64,000 nucleotides of DNA from Marivita sp041725935 (GCA_041725935.1 JBGRQD010000004.1:62001-126000); one strand, 5' to 3'; counted from the first letter of the stretch, positions 24,858 to 34,019 are shown. Notes: generated from the letters alone by a model not told the origin. Numbers and translations: made by a program.

Positions 24858-26108
24858 ATGAAGCATTCTGCAATCAAGATCGAAGACGGAATTTCGGCGG
24901 AACCCGACGAGATGATGTCGAGCGTTCGCGTTCCACACCTGAACGCCGCGGCATTCTGCGTGACACCCACGGTCCGGGGCGCGATCGAAAGAGCCAGCCA
25001 AGACCGTCGCCTGACCCGCGTCAAAACCGAGATCAGCAACGGCGGTGTGGAACGGGCGCGTCAGGTTTTTGCCGCGAGGCAAACGCCGTCTCTGCTTGTC
25101 GTGGAAGTGGCAAGCCGTGGTGCCCTGCTCTTGAAGGAGCTCGAGATCCTTGCCGAGGTGTGTGACCCCACAACCAAGGTTGTTGTGATCGGCCCAGACA
25201 ACGACATCGGGCTCTATCGGACGCTGATGGGCCGCGGCGTTGCTGACTATCTGGTCGGGACAATTACGCCGCTGTCCTATGTCTCGATGGTTCAGAATCT
25301 GTTCGGACAGGACAACCAGGCCAAGCTTGGGAAAGTATACGCCTTTGTCGGTGCCAAGGGCGGGGTCGGGGCCTCGACTCTTGCCCAGAACGTGGCTTGG
25401 ACAATTGCCCAAGAGCAGGCAACCCCGACATTGCTGGTCGATCTTGATTTCCGGTTCGGATCGGCAGCGGTCAATCTTGACCTGAAACTGGTGACCGGGC
25501 TGGAAAAATACCTTAGCGAGCCGGACAAGCTCGACGCCGCTCTTCTGGACAAGTTGATCGTGCAGCGCGGCGAGCATCTGAGTGTTCTTCCCGCATTTGA
25601 CGATTCTCTGGGTGGTATGGAGCCCGCAGCGGACGCGGTGGATCGGCTCATCGAAATCGCCAGGGCCTCTTTCCCGAACGTCGTGCTGGACCTTCCGCAT
25701 GATTGGTCGCCTGCTAGTCGTGACACTCTGACGGCAGCCGACAAGGTGATTGTCGTGGCAGCACCCGATCTGCCGAACCTTCACAATACCATGGCATTGA
25801 TGGACAGACTGCACGCCCTGCGGCCCAACGATGCTCCACCGCAAGTCATTCTCAACATGTGCAAGATGCCCAAGCGCAAGGAAATCGGCGCACAGAAATT
25901 TGCCAAAAGCCTGGGTGTCGAAAACTTCGCCACGATCGCGTTTGATCCTGGGACGTTTGGCTCCGCAGCGTTTGCCGGGCGTGCACTGTCCGAACACTCC
26001 CCCCGCAGCAAAGCGCAAAAATCGGTCCGTGAACTTGCCACTTCGCTTTCGGGCAAAGACAAAACCCGATCCCGCAACTGGCTTCTCAGGACACTCGGCC
26101 TTGGCTGA
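24858..26108 (+). CDS. cpaE: CpaE/TadZ-like pilus localisation ATPase
   Basis: A 416-residue protein. Residues about 40-140 form an atypical receiver-like domain without a phospho-Asp motif. A MinD/ParA-type ATPase domain follows, with deviant Walker A GAKGGVGASTLAQNVAW and LLVDLDFRFGS. TadZ/CpaE places the Tad machine at a cell pole and interacts with CpaF. GAAGGAT precedes ATG 24858. The gene is between cpaB and cpaF in the same orientation, without the usual cpaC and cpaD before it. Confidence 0.9.
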   Translation: MKHSAIKIEDGISAEPDEMMSSVRVPHLNAAAFCVTPTVRGAIERASQDRRLTRVKTEISNGGVERARQVFAARQTPSLLVVEVASRGALLLKELEILAEVCDPTTKVVVIGPDNDIGLYRTLMGRGVADYLVGTITPLSYVSMVQNLFGQDNQAKLGKVYAFVGAKGGVGASTLAQNVAWTIAQEQATPTLLVDLDFRFGSAAVNLDLKLVTGLEKYLSEPDKLDAALLDKLIVQRGEHLSVLPAFDDSLGGMEPAADAVDRLIEIARASFPNVVLDLPHDWSPASRDTLTAADKVIVVAAPDLPNLHNTMALMDRLHALRPNDAPPQVILNMCKMPKRKEIGAQKFAKSLGVENFATIAFDPGTFGSAAFAGRALSEHSPRSKAQKSVRELATSLSGKDKTRSRNWLLRTLGLG

Positions 26109-26152
26109 CAAAAGACCCGTAACCTGCCTGCTTGCACCTGGAGCATCGCATA

Positions 26153-27625
26153 ATGTCTCAATCCTTCGGTAAAAGAACGCCCCAGAGCAATGCGCAGCAG
26201 CTTGCGTCATCCGTGGTGCAAAACACTGTTGCGCCCACGGTTGCGGGTCCTGTTTCCAATACCGAGCCTTTGAACCTGAAAGAGGTGGCGGAACAGCCTT
26301 CCATGTCCCGCCGTGTGGTCGCCAAGAGTGTCTCGGCGCGGGGTGGGACGGAATATATCGAACTGAAGAAAGAGATCCTGGGCGCGCTGATCGAGTCGAT
26401 CAACATCACGGAACTCGGGCGGCTGGACTTGTCGGCTGCACGCCTGGAAGTGGGTGGGGTCGTCAACGAAATCCTGTCGGTCAAGCGGGCGGTCCTGTCG
26501 AGCAGCGAACAATCCGAACTGACCGAAGAGATCTGCAATGACGTTCTGGGCTATGGCCCGTTGGAGCCATTGCTCGCCCGCGATGACATCTCGGATATCA
26601 TGGTAAATGGCACCAACCGGATATACATTGAAGTCAAAGGCAGGGTTCAGCAGACAAATATCCGCTTTCGGGACAACGAGCAGCTTCTCAATATCTGCCA
26701 GCGGATCGTCAGCAAGGTGGGTCGTCGCCTTGATGAATCGAGCCCGATCTGTGACGCGCGCCTGCCCGATGGCAGCCGTGTCAACGTCATCGCGCCGCCG
26801 CTTGCGATCGACGGGCCCAGCCTGACCATCCGCCGCTTCAAGAAAGACAAGCTGACGCTGGACGAGCTGGTCGAGTTCGGTTCGATCACGCCGGAAGGTG
26901 CCGAGATTCTCAAGATCATTGGCCGGGTCCGCTGCAATGTCCTGATCTCGGGCGGAACGGGGTCGGGCAAGACGACGCTCCTGAACTGCATGACACGGTA
27001 TGTCGATTCAGATGAACGGATCGTCACATGCGAGGATTCTGCCGAACTTCAGCTGCAGCAGCCACATGTCGTACGCCTTGAGACCCGGCCGCCGAATGTC
27101 GAGGGCACGGGCGAAGTGACGATGCGGGATCTTGTCAAGAACTGCCTGCGCATGCGTCCCGAGCGGATCATCGTCGGCGAGGTGCGTGGTCCGGAAGCCT
27201 TTGATCTTTTGCAGGCGATGAACACCGGTCACGACGGGTCGATGGGCACGCTGCACGCCAACACCCCGCGTGAGGCTCTGGCGCGGCTGGGGGCAATGAT
27301 CACGATGGGGGGCTATGATCTGCCGTCACAGACCATCCAGGAAATGGCGGTTTCGTCGATTGACGTGATCATTCAGGCGGCACGGCTGCGCGATGGGTCT
27401 CGTCGCATCACCCATGTGACCGAGGTGCTGGGCATGGAGGGCGATGTTCCGATCCTGCAGGACATCTTCGTCTACAAGATGCTTGGCGAAGACGCTCAGG
27501 GTCGGATCATCGGGCAACATCAATCGACAGGTATCGGGCGTCCGGCGTTCTGGGACCGGGCCCGCTATTTCGGCGAAGAAGACCGGCTCTCCCGCGCGCT
27601 CGATGCGGCGCTGCATTCCTCATGA
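26153..27625 (+). CDS. cpaF: Tad pilus secretion ATPase CpaF/TadA
   Basis: A 490-residue type II/IV secretion ATPase. Walker A ISGGTGSGKTTLLNCM is near residue 266, the Asp box is CEDSAELQL, Walker B RIIVGEVRGPEAFDLLQAM, and the His box MGTLHANTPREAL. It powers Flp pilus polymerisation from the cytoplasm. ATG 26153 is preferred over a TTG at 26132 because GGAG lies nine bases upstream. Confidence 0.95.
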   Translation: MSQSFGKRTPQSNAQQLASSVVQNTVAPTVAGPVSNTEPLNLKEVAEQPSMSRRVVAKSVSARGGTEYIELKKEILGALIESINITELGRLDLSAARLEVGGVVNEILSVKRAVLSSSEQSELTEEICNDVLGYGPLEPLLARDDISDIMVNGTNRIYIEVKGRVQQTNIRFRDNEQLLNICQRIVSKVGRRLDESSPICDARLPDGSRVNVIAPPLAIDGPSLTIRRFKKDKLTLDELVEFGSITPEGAEILKIIGRVRCNVLISGGTGSGKTTLLNCMTRYVDSDERIVTCEDSAELQLQQPHVVRLETRPPNVEGTGEVTMRDLVKNCLRMRPERIIVGEVRGPEAFDLLQAMNTGHDGSMGTLHANTPREALARLGAMITMGGYDLPSQTIQEMAVSSIDVIIQAARLRDGSRRITHVTEVLGMEGDVPILQDIFVYKMLGEDAQGRIIGQHQSTGIGRPAFWDRARYFGEEDRLSRALDAALHSS

Positions 27626-27644
27626 TCTGAAAACCGGTACCGAG

Positions 27645-28640
27645 ATGTCCCAATTTGACCTCACCCTTCTGATTGCCCCTTTGCTGGTTCTGGCCGCAAT
27701 TGCGCTGCTGCTGATCTTGATCATGCCGTGGATCGAAGCGCGGGCGCTGAACAAGCGCCGAATGACCCTCGCTCTGGGGCGCGGTCACGGCGCAAGCGCG
27801 GCTGCCACGGGCGGTGGGCAGACCGCAGCCCATCGCAAGGCCATCGAGAGAACCCTGAAAGAGATCGAGGAGCGCCAGTCGCAGAAGATAAATCGCCGCA
27901 GCCGTCCGGGCCTGGACAAGCGCCTGCGTGAAGCCGGACTGAGATGGAGCCCTCTGGTCTATTGGTTGGTCAGTGCGACGGTCGCCATGGGCGCATTTGT
28001 TGCGTCTTCATCGCTCGTGCTGCCGATTTCCGGAGCGATCACTCTGTCGGCCGGTCTTCTGATCCCACATTTTTATGTCAAGTTTCTTCGCCACCGGCGC
28101 CTTGCCGCGTTCGCAGCCGGATTTCCGGATGTGATTGACCTGATCGTTCGCGGGGTCCGCGCCGGACGTCCGTTGGCCGATTGCGTCGCTGTTGTTGCAG
28201 CCGACAGCGACGAACCGATCCGAAGCGAATTCAGACAGGTGGTCGAAGATCAGTCGGTCGGGGTGCCGATGCACGAGGCCGTCGAAAAACTGGCACAGCG
28301 CATTCCGCTGCAAGAGGTCGGGTTTCTCGCGATTGTCGTGGCCATCCAGAACCGTGCGGGCGGCAACCTGACCGAGGCGCTGGGCAATCTGTCCACGGTG
28401 CTCAGAGGGCGCAGGCAACTGCATGCAAAGGTCAAAGCGATGAGCGCCGAGGCCAAGACCTCGGCGGGCATCATCGGGTCTCTTCCGGTGATCGTCGCTG
28501 CACTGGTTCAGCTGACAAGTCCCGAATATCTCGCCGTTCTCTACCAGACAAACGCGGGCATCATCGTGATCGTCGCCTGTGCCGTCTGGATGTCCATCGG
28601 CGTGTTCGTGATGCGCCAGATGATCAACTTCGACATGTGA
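27645..28640 (+). CDS. tadB: Tad inner-membrane platform protein TadB
   Basis: A 331-residue membrane protein with a T2SS-F domain in the C-terminal half (FPDVIDLIVRGVRAGRPLAD, then QNRAGGNLTEALGNLSTVL). An N-terminal helix (about 8-27) and further helices near residues 105-150 and 275-325 are visible. With TadC it forms the pilus assembly platform. ATG 27645 gives a clean N-terminal helix; an earlier ATG at 27444 overlaps cpaF. Confidence 0.92.
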   Translation: MSQFDLTLLIAPLLVLAAIALLLILIMPWIEARALNKRRMTLALGRGHGASAAATGGGQTAAHRKAIERTLKEIEERQSQKINRRSRPGLDKRLREAGLRWSPLVYWLVSATVAMGAFVASSSLVLPISGAITLSAGLLIPHFYVKFLRHRRLAAFAAGFPDVIDLIVRGVRAGRPLADCVAVVAADSDEPIRSEFRQVVEDQSVGVPMHEAVEKLAQRIPLQEVGFLAIVVAIQNRAGGNLTEALGNLSTVLRGRRQLHAKVKAMSAEAKTSAGIIGSLPVIVAALVQLTSPEYLAVLYQTNAGIIVIVACAVWMSIGVFVMRQMINFDM

Positions 28641-28652
28641 AGGAGACGCTGA

Positions 28653-29630
28653 ATGCCAATCGACCTCACCTCGACGCAACTCCAGCAGCTGATCATCGCG
28701 CTGTCCGCCATGTCGGCCTTTGGTTTCATTCTGACGGTCGCATGGCCGTGGATTGCCCGCGACCGTGTCAGCGAGCGGCTGAAATTCGCCGGAAATGACC
28801 GCAGCGTCCTGCGCCGGTCCTCGCAGCCGATGCGTGCCGCGAAAACCGCCACGCGATCCAAGCTGTTCGCCAAGGAACCGAACCGCATCTTCGCCGGGAT
28901 CGTGGAAAAGCTGCGCCTCGCCCGCCCGGGTGAAGAGGGTGAAACCTCGAAGTTCCTGCGCATGGCAGGCCTGCGCGGTCGGGCTCCGCTGGTGGCGTAT
29001 CTTGCATCAAGGATGATTGCCGCCGTGATCATGCCCGGAGTGACCTTTGCCTATGTCACGCTGGTGCTGCGTCCGGATTTGCCGACGGTCACGGTGGCTG
29101 TCATGGCCTCTGTTGGAGCCTTGATCGGGTTCTACCTGTCCAAGCTTTATGTCAATAACCTGATCGCCAAGCGACATGCCAGTTTGCGGCGAAGCTGGCC
29201 GGACGCGCTGGACCTTTTGTTGATCTGCGTCGAATCCGGGATGAGCAGCGAGGCTGCGTTCCGGAAAGTGGCCGAGGAAATCGGGTCGCAGTCCAAAGAG
29301 CTCGCGGACGAAATGTCCCTGACTACCGCGGAGCTCGCCTATCTGTCGGACCGTCGTCTGGCGTATGAGAACCTTGGCACCAGGACCGGCTTGGACAGTA
29401 TCAAAGCCGCTGTGCTTGGCCTGATCCAGTCCGAAAAATACGGCACATCGCTCGGTCAGATGCTTCGGGTGCTCGCCAAGGAGAGCCGCGATTTTCGGAT
29501 GGCAGCAGCCGAGAAGAAGGCGGCGTCGCTGCCACCCAAATTGACGGTTCCGATGATCCTGTTCTTCCTGCCGGTTCTGTTTGCCGTGATCGCAACCCCC
29601 GCTGTCCTTCAGGCGCTGGGAATATCGTGA
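28653..29630 (+). CDS. tadC: Tad inner-membrane platform protein TadC
   Basis: A 325-residue paralogue of TadB with a T2SS-F domain (SWPDALDLLLICVESGMSSE, then LGLIQSEKYGTSLGQMLRVL) and terminal helix pairs. AAGGAG precedes ATG 28653, which lies 12 bases after tadB. It is the last pilus gene of the cluster; no tadD follows. A divergent or convergent regulator gene (Hpt) comes next on the minus strand. Confidence 0.92.
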   Translation: MPIDLTSTQLQQLIIALSAMSAFGFILTVAWPWIARDRVSERLKFAGNDRSVLRRSSQPMRAAKTATRSKLFAKEPNRIFAGIVEKLRLARPGEEGETSKFLRMAGLRGRAPLVAYLASRMIAAVIMPGVTFAYVTLVLRPDLPTVTVAVMASVGALIGFYLSKLYVNNLIAKRHASLRRSWPDALDLLLICVESGMSSEAAFRKVAEEIGSQSKELADEMSLTTAELAYLSDRRLAYENLGTRTGLDSIKAAVLGLIQSEKYGTSLGQMLRVLAKESRDFRMAAAEKKAASLPPKLTVPMILFFLPVLFAVIATPAVLQALGIS

Positions 29631-29724
29631 TGGTGGCACCTTTGAAAAAAGCGGGTCACACGGGAAACCGGTCTCTCGGGCGCGGGTCATTCGGGACGAC
29701 CGATCGTGGAGCCTTCCGGGATGT

Positions 29725-30132
29725 CTACGGTTTCATTCTTTCGGTTTCGATGAACGCGACCCCCCGTCGGGCTTCGGTTTTCCAACGATCCCAGATTGGC
29801 GCAATTTCGCGATCCAACCGGATCGCCTGCTCGAGAAGGGCAGATTCATATGAAAGCGCCGACAATCCAAGCATCCCGGAACGGCCAGCGATCCTGTGTG
29901 CGGTATCGCGAAGCGTCTGTGGCTCTTTGAAGTCCGGTTCAGGCGCGGTCAGCAGCTGCATCAACTCTGTCTGGAGCGCATGAAGATGAGCCCGTACGCC
30001 CTCTTTTCCGAACACCGACAGGGCTTCACCAAAAATATCCGCGTCGTGCAGAGGTTTTGCGCCCTGCGACCTGCGCCCACGATCAACCACGATATCTCCT
30101 TCGATGTCGTCCCGCCCCCTATCAACCATCAT
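29725..30132 (-). CDS. Hpt-domain phosphotransfer protein
   Basis: A protein of about 135 residues with an Hpt helical bundle. The phosphorylatable His is in DTAHRIAGRSGMLGLSALS, the HxxxGxxxxxG-type Hpt signature. It relays phosphate between a hybrid-kinase receiver and a response regulator. The start is uncertain: ATGATG at 30132/30129 has no clear ribosome site, and a TTG at 30198 would extend it by 22 residues and overlap the divergent gene at 30146. The proximity of the hybrid kinase at 18587 suggests a single phosphorelay. Confidence 0.8.
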   Translation of the reverse strand: MMVDRGRDDIEGDIVVDRGRRSQGAKPLHDADIFGEALSVFGKEGVRAHLHALQTELMQLLTAPEPDFKEPQTLRDTAHRIAGRSGMLGLSALSYESALLEQAIRLDREIAPIWDRWKTEARRGVAFIETERMKP

Positions 30133-30145
30133 AGGAGCATGTTTG

Positions 30146-30418
30146 ATGAAATACCCGAAGTATTGCGTACCGGTCAAAGCGACCCTCGAAAATGGCAATC
30201 AGTATTTTGGCGGTTTCCATGTCGTCCAGAACCAACGGATTCTCGACGTACTTTGCGACGACCGACCCTTCATTCCATTCAAACTCCGCGACAAGACGAT
30301 CCTGTTGAACAAGGCGCGGATTATGCAGATCGATCTGCTTTCGATGGAAGATGTCTACGAAATGATCGACGTTTTGCCCGAAATGAACCTCGACTACCTG
30401 GAGGCGAACGCATGGTGA
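30146..30418 (+). CDS. Small hypothetical protein between Hpt and cyclase genes
   Basis: A 90-residue protein starting at ATG 30146 with TAGGAG eight bases upstream. The sequence alternates in a beta-strand pattern (VKATLENGNQYFGGFHV, DRPFIPFKLRDKTILLNKA), resembling a small beta-barrel or Sm-like fold, with an acidic helical C-terminus. I do not recognise a named family with certainty. It is divergent from the Hpt gene with almost no spacer and lies 53 bases before the GGDEF gene, so a role in this signalling group is plausible but unproven. Confidence 0.7.
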   Translation: MKYPKYCVPVKATLENGNQYFGGFHVVQNQRILDVLCDDRPFIPFKLRDKTILLNKARIMQIDLLSMEDVYEMIDVLPEMNLDYLEANAW

Positions 30419-30471
30419 GCCCGATCAGCAACTTTCGCACGCCGACTTTCTGTTTTGACCGTTGAGAGGAT

Positions 30472-31449
30472 ATGAATATGCTTTCCGACAACCTCTGCGA
30501 CGAGACAGGGCGCCTCTGCGCCCTCGAACGATACAATGCGCTGGGCTACGCGTCTGAGGCAAGCTTTAAGCAAATCACCAGCCTGATGCAAACGATCCTC
30601 GGTTTGAAGATGGTTTCCGTCAGCCTGGTCACAAAAGACAAGCAGGTTCTGAAAGCCCGGCAAGGGTTTGATCTCAAGGAAACTGCGCGGTCGGATGCAT
30701 TCTGCGATATCACGATCCAAGGTTATGAACCGTTGGTCGTCGAAGACACGCATGAAGACGAACGGCTGTGTGATAATCCCTATGTCACGGGAGACCCATT
30801 TGTGCGCTGCTACATTGGTGCTCCATTGACGACCACCGACGGATACAACATTGGCACGGTATGTGCATTTGATACGTATCCGCGAAAATTTAACTCAGTT
30901 GAAAGAAAAATAGTCACCAAATTTGCTGACTTGATTATCAATCAATTCGAGCTGCGGAACATAGCTGACCGGGATTTCCTGACTCAGCTTCCAAACCGTC
31001 GCAACTTCGAGGCTGGAATGCAGCAAGAACTTGTCCGCCTGAGCCAAAACAATGGAGCTGCCACTCTTGTGATGATCGATATCGATCACTTTAAGCAGGT
31101 GAACGACCGGCTCGGGCACCCAAGCGGGGATCGTGTTTTGCGGGAATTCGCAACCATCCTGGCGAACAATTGCCGTGCGAACGACCTTGTCGCCCGGCTG
31201 GGTGGGGAAGAATTTGCAGTGTTGTTGCAAAATACCACGATTGAAAATGCCCGCATCTGGGCGGACCGAATGCGCGAGGAAGTGGCTGCAGCCCGTTTTG
31301 ACGGTGAAAACGGGGTGCATGTCACGATCAGTATGGGATTGGCGGCGCTTGACGGCAAAGTAACGCCTTTCGACGTTGTATCGCGCCTTGCTGACAATGC
31401 CCTTTTTGCTGCCAAGCGGCAGGGCCGAAACAGAGTGGTCGCCGCCTGA
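30472..31449 (+). CDS. GAF-GGDEF diguanylate cyclase
   Basis: A 325-residue soluble protein. Residues about 20-155 form a GAF-like sensor; residues about 165-325 a GGDEF domain with DFLTQLPNRRNFE, MIDIDHFKQVND and active-site LGGEEFAVLL. An inhibitory I-site RAND (RxxD) lies five residues before GGEEF, so product inhibition by c-di-GMP is expected. It synthesises c-di-GMP from GTP in the cytoplasm. GAGAGGAT precedes the ATG. The EAL gene begins three bases after its stop. Confidence 0.92.
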   Translation: MNMLSDNLCDETGRLCALERYNALGYASEASFKQITSLMQTILGLKMVSVSLVTKDKQVLKARQGFDLKETARSDAFCDITIQGYEPLVVEDTHEDERLCDNPYVTGDPFVRCYIGAPLTTTDGYNIGTVCAFDTYPRKFNSVERKIVTKFADLIINQFELRNIADRDFLTQLPNRRNFEAGMQQELVRLSQNNGAATLVMIDIDHFKQVNDRLGHPSGDRVLREFATILANNCRANDLVARLGGEEFAVLLQNTTIENARIWADRMREEVAAARFDGENGVHVTISMGLAALDGKVTPFDVVSRLADNALFAAKRQGRNRVVAA

Positions 31450-31452
31450 GCC

Positions 31453-32298
31453 ATGAACGACTCTTTCGATTTTCAGACACCTCCCCCTGTGGAGATGACG
31501 AAACCCGAGTTCAGCGGGAGGGAGGCGAATGCGCCGACTGTTTCACCCGCGCCGCCGATAGAGATCAAGGATCTGAAACGCGCGTTCGAACGTGGCGACC
31601 TGTTGCTGCATTACCAGCCGCAGGTGGACATCTCACACTTTTGGCCAAAGATCACCGGTTACGAGGCTCTGGCCCGGTGGCCGCTTCCGGATGGCCGGTT
31701 TGTGCCGCCGGACAGGTTCATCCCGCTGGCCGAGGATTGCGGCTTTGCGGTCACGATCGACATGTGGGTGATTGATACGGTTTCTGCCGAATTGGCACGC
31801 ATGCAGGCTGCAGGCGCGGCGCCAGGTCTGTGCATGTCGGCGAATGTCAGTCCCCAACAGTTCGGACAGGCACACTTTGCGCGGGCCGTTAACGATATCC
31901 TGGCCAAACATGGCGTCGACCCGACATGCCTCACGCTGGAGATCACGGAACGTGCCGTGCTCGACAGAGGCAAGGCGACATTGGACAACATCTTCGCACT
32001 GGACGAGATGGGCGTTTCACTGGCGCTTGACGATTTCGGAAAAGGCTATTCATCGCTGTCGCAGCTCAGAGACCTGCCGATCCACGAGGTCAAGTTGGAC
32101 CGGACCTTCATATCCGAGCTGCCGCATAGTCAACGGGATGTTGCCATTGTCTCTTCGACGATCAATCTCGCTTATGACCTCGGGCTGCACCTCGTGGCGG
32201 AAGGCGTCGAACTGGCCTGCCAAGCGGTCTGGTTGCGCTCGAATGGCTGTCGGACGATCCAGGGGTTCCTTTACGGTCGCCCGGCTGCGCGATCATGA
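31453..32298 (+). CDS. EAL-domain c-di-GMP phosphodiesterase
   Basis: A 281-residue protein with a Pro-rich N-terminal 40 residues and one EAL domain. Motifs: GYEALARW, SANVSPQQF, LEITERAVL, LALDDFGKGYSSLSQL (loop 6; Lys replaces the common Thr), EVKLDRTFI, LVAEGVE and QGFLYGRP. The metal-binding Glu and Asp residues are present, so it should hydrolyse c-di-GMP. It is coupled to the upstream cyclase, giving an opposing enzyme pair beside the pilus cluster. Confidence 0.9.
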   Translation: MNDSFDFQTPPPVEMTKPEFSGREANAPTVSPAPPIEIKDLKRAFERGDLLLHYQPQVDISHFWPKITGYEALARWPLPDGRFVPPDRFIPLAEDCGFAVTIDMWVIDTVSAELARMQAAGAAPGLCMSANVSPQQFGQAHFARAVNDILAKHGVDPTCLTLEITERAVLDRGKATLDNIFALDEMGVSLALDDFGKGYSSLSQLRDLPIHEVKLDRTFISELPHSQRDVAIVSSTINLAYDLGLHLVAEGVELACQAVWLRSNGCRTIQGFLYGRPAARS

Positions 32299-32411
32299 CG
32301 ATGTGACACCGCGACAGGGCAACGCCAGTCCCAACGACGCAGATGCATCGTCAGCCAATCGGCTGGGCAACCGGGACAGTCAGCGCCGTCCATGCGGCAA
32401 GTGGTGGTGAA

Positions 32412-32957
32412 TTACGCGGCGCTTTTCCATTTTACGGGGGTGACATAGGCGATGCTGTCATCGACGCTGATCATCACGTCCCCATCCTGAATGTTGACCT
32501 GCATCTTCATCGCGCGGCTTGCCAGTTTGGCCAGCGCGTCGGTGTCGGTCTCTGAAAAATGGATCACCTGAAGATTGTCGAATCGCGTTGTGCTGTTCTT
32601 GATCTTGTCCCACCACACTTCGGCAGTCTTGCCGCCATAGGGGTAGACAATCACCTGCGCGGCCTTGCTGCAGGATTGGCGCACGACCTTTTCGCTGGGC
32701 AGGCCAAGGGCCACCCAGACATCCAGCTCGCCACTCAGGCTTTTCTGCCAGATATCCGGCTCGTCATCTGTGGACAGGCCCTTGGTCATTTCCAGATGCT
32801 CGTGGGCATTCAGGGCAAACGCCACGATGCGGACCATCAGCCGTTCATCCGTCTCCGACGGATGCTTGGCAATGGTCAGCTTGTGGGTCTCGTAATAGTG
32901 GCGGTCCATGTCGGACACGGACAGCTCGACTTTATAGATGGTGGCATTCTGCGCCAT
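32412..32957 (-). CDS. yaeQ: YaeQ family protein
   Basis: A 181-residue protein matching YaeQ throughout: ATIYKVELSVSDMDRHYY, HPSETDERLMVRIVAFALNA and WWDKIKNSTTRFDNLQV. The fold is PD-(D/E)XK nuclease-like in known structures, but the biochemical role is not established. It ends convergently toward the EAL gene with a 113-base gap. It is separate from the LysR gene behind it. Confidence 0.9.
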   Translation of the reverse strand: MAQNATIYKVELSVSDMDRHYYETHKLTIAKHPSETDERLMVRIVAFALNAHEHLEMTKGLSTDDEPDIWQKSLSGELDVWVALGLPSEKVVRQSCSKAAQVIVYPYGGKTAEVWWDKIKNSTTRFDNLQVIHFSETDTDALAKLASRAMKMQVNIQDGDVMISVDDSIAYVTPVKWKSAA

Positions 32958-33050
32958 GATGGGCCCCGGATTTCAAGGATTGGGATACCTACTCCGACGC
33001 GCGCGCTTTGGAAAGCGGATTGGCGGTCCGCAGGGAAGGGCGCGGGAAAC

Positions 33051-34019
33051 TCAAGCCCGATAGGTCCGTTCCGCCAGATCCGTGGCCGCCAGGGATTTCC
33101 TGCACGCCGCGAGGAAGGTGGATTCCGCGTCGGATTGGCGTCGGCCCGGATTGCTGAGCAGGTAGATATCGACCTGTGGCAGGTCGTCGTAGGGCGGCAG
33201 TTGGCGCAGGTGCCCGGCCTCGACATCGCGCTGTGCGACATGCAGCGGCAGCGCGCCAATGCCGATATTTGCCATGATCATGCGCCGAATCTCGTTGAGA
33301 CTGGACGACACCCCACGCCATGTGTTGGCCAGACCCAGCTTGGCGCGCAGCCGGGATATCGCCTCCAGCGGCTTGCCTTCGGCTTCGGTCTGAAAGGCGA
33401 CAAAGGGATCGCCCTTCAGATCGTCCGGGGTGATCTCGGGCGCGTGGAACAGAGGATGGCGCGCACCGCAATAAAGGCCGAAATATTCTCGGTAAAGCAC
33501 CATGGCAGTAAGGTTTTTCGGGATTTTTGACAACAGGCAGATGCCCACGCTGGCCCGGTTCTGCGAGATCATCGTGGCCACGTCATCGCTTTCGTTGACC
33601 GAGAAGGAATAGGTCACGTGGGGATGCACGATCGAGAACTGGTTCAGGATGTCGTCGAAATGCTCTGACACCACCGAGCTGGTGATCGCGATGGAAAGAT
33701 GACCGCGCAATTCGGCCTCGTCGATGTCCATCAGCGAAGGCAGTTGCGAGATCGATCCGAAGATCTTGGCGCATTCGGTATAAAGCACCTGACCGGGGCG
33801 GGTGATGGTGAATTCATTGGGTTTGCGGATGATCAATTGCGTCCCTGCCGAGTATTCCAGCCGCTTCAGTGCGGCGGACACGGTCGGCTGCTTGAGACCC
33901 AGAAAATCCGCCGCTTTGGAGATGCCGCGCTGTTCGACGACCACCATGAAGGTGCGCAGCAAATTCCAGTCGAGGTTCCAGGGAAAGCGTTGCTGATGCG
34001 GGAGACTCATAGTTTTCAT
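33051..34019 (-). CDS. LysR-family transcriptional regulator
   Basis: A 322-residue LTTR. The N-terminal winged HTH is at about residues 15-75 (LRTFMVVVEQRGISKAADFL, KQPTVSAALKRLE). A type-2 periplasmic-binding fold effector domain follows. There is no clear ribosome site before either candidate ATG (34019 or 34010). It is divergent from the amino-acid ABC operon, the classic LTTR layout, so it probably controls that operon in response to the substrate or an intermediate. Confidence 0.9.
   Translation of the reverse strand: MKTMSLPHQQRFPWNLDWNLLRTFMVVVEQRGISKAADFLGLKQPTVSAALKRLEYSAGTQLIIRKPNEFTITRPGQVLYTECAKIFGSISQLPSLMDIDEAELRGHLSIAITSSVVSEHFDDILNQFSIVHPHVTYSFSVNESDDVATMISQNRASVGICLLSKIPKNLTAMVLYREYFGLYCGARHPLFHAPEITPDDLKGDPFVAFQTEAEGKPLEAISRLRAKLGLANTWRGVSSSLNEIRRMIMANIGIGALPLHVAQRDVEAGHLRQLPPYDDLPQVDIYLLSNPGRRQSDAESTFLAACRKSLAATDLAERTYRA

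Noticed and set aside
13279..32411. Genomic island integrated at tRNA-Ser
   Set aside because: No integrase and no second copy of the tRNA 3' end was seen at the far boundary; only the position is suggestive.
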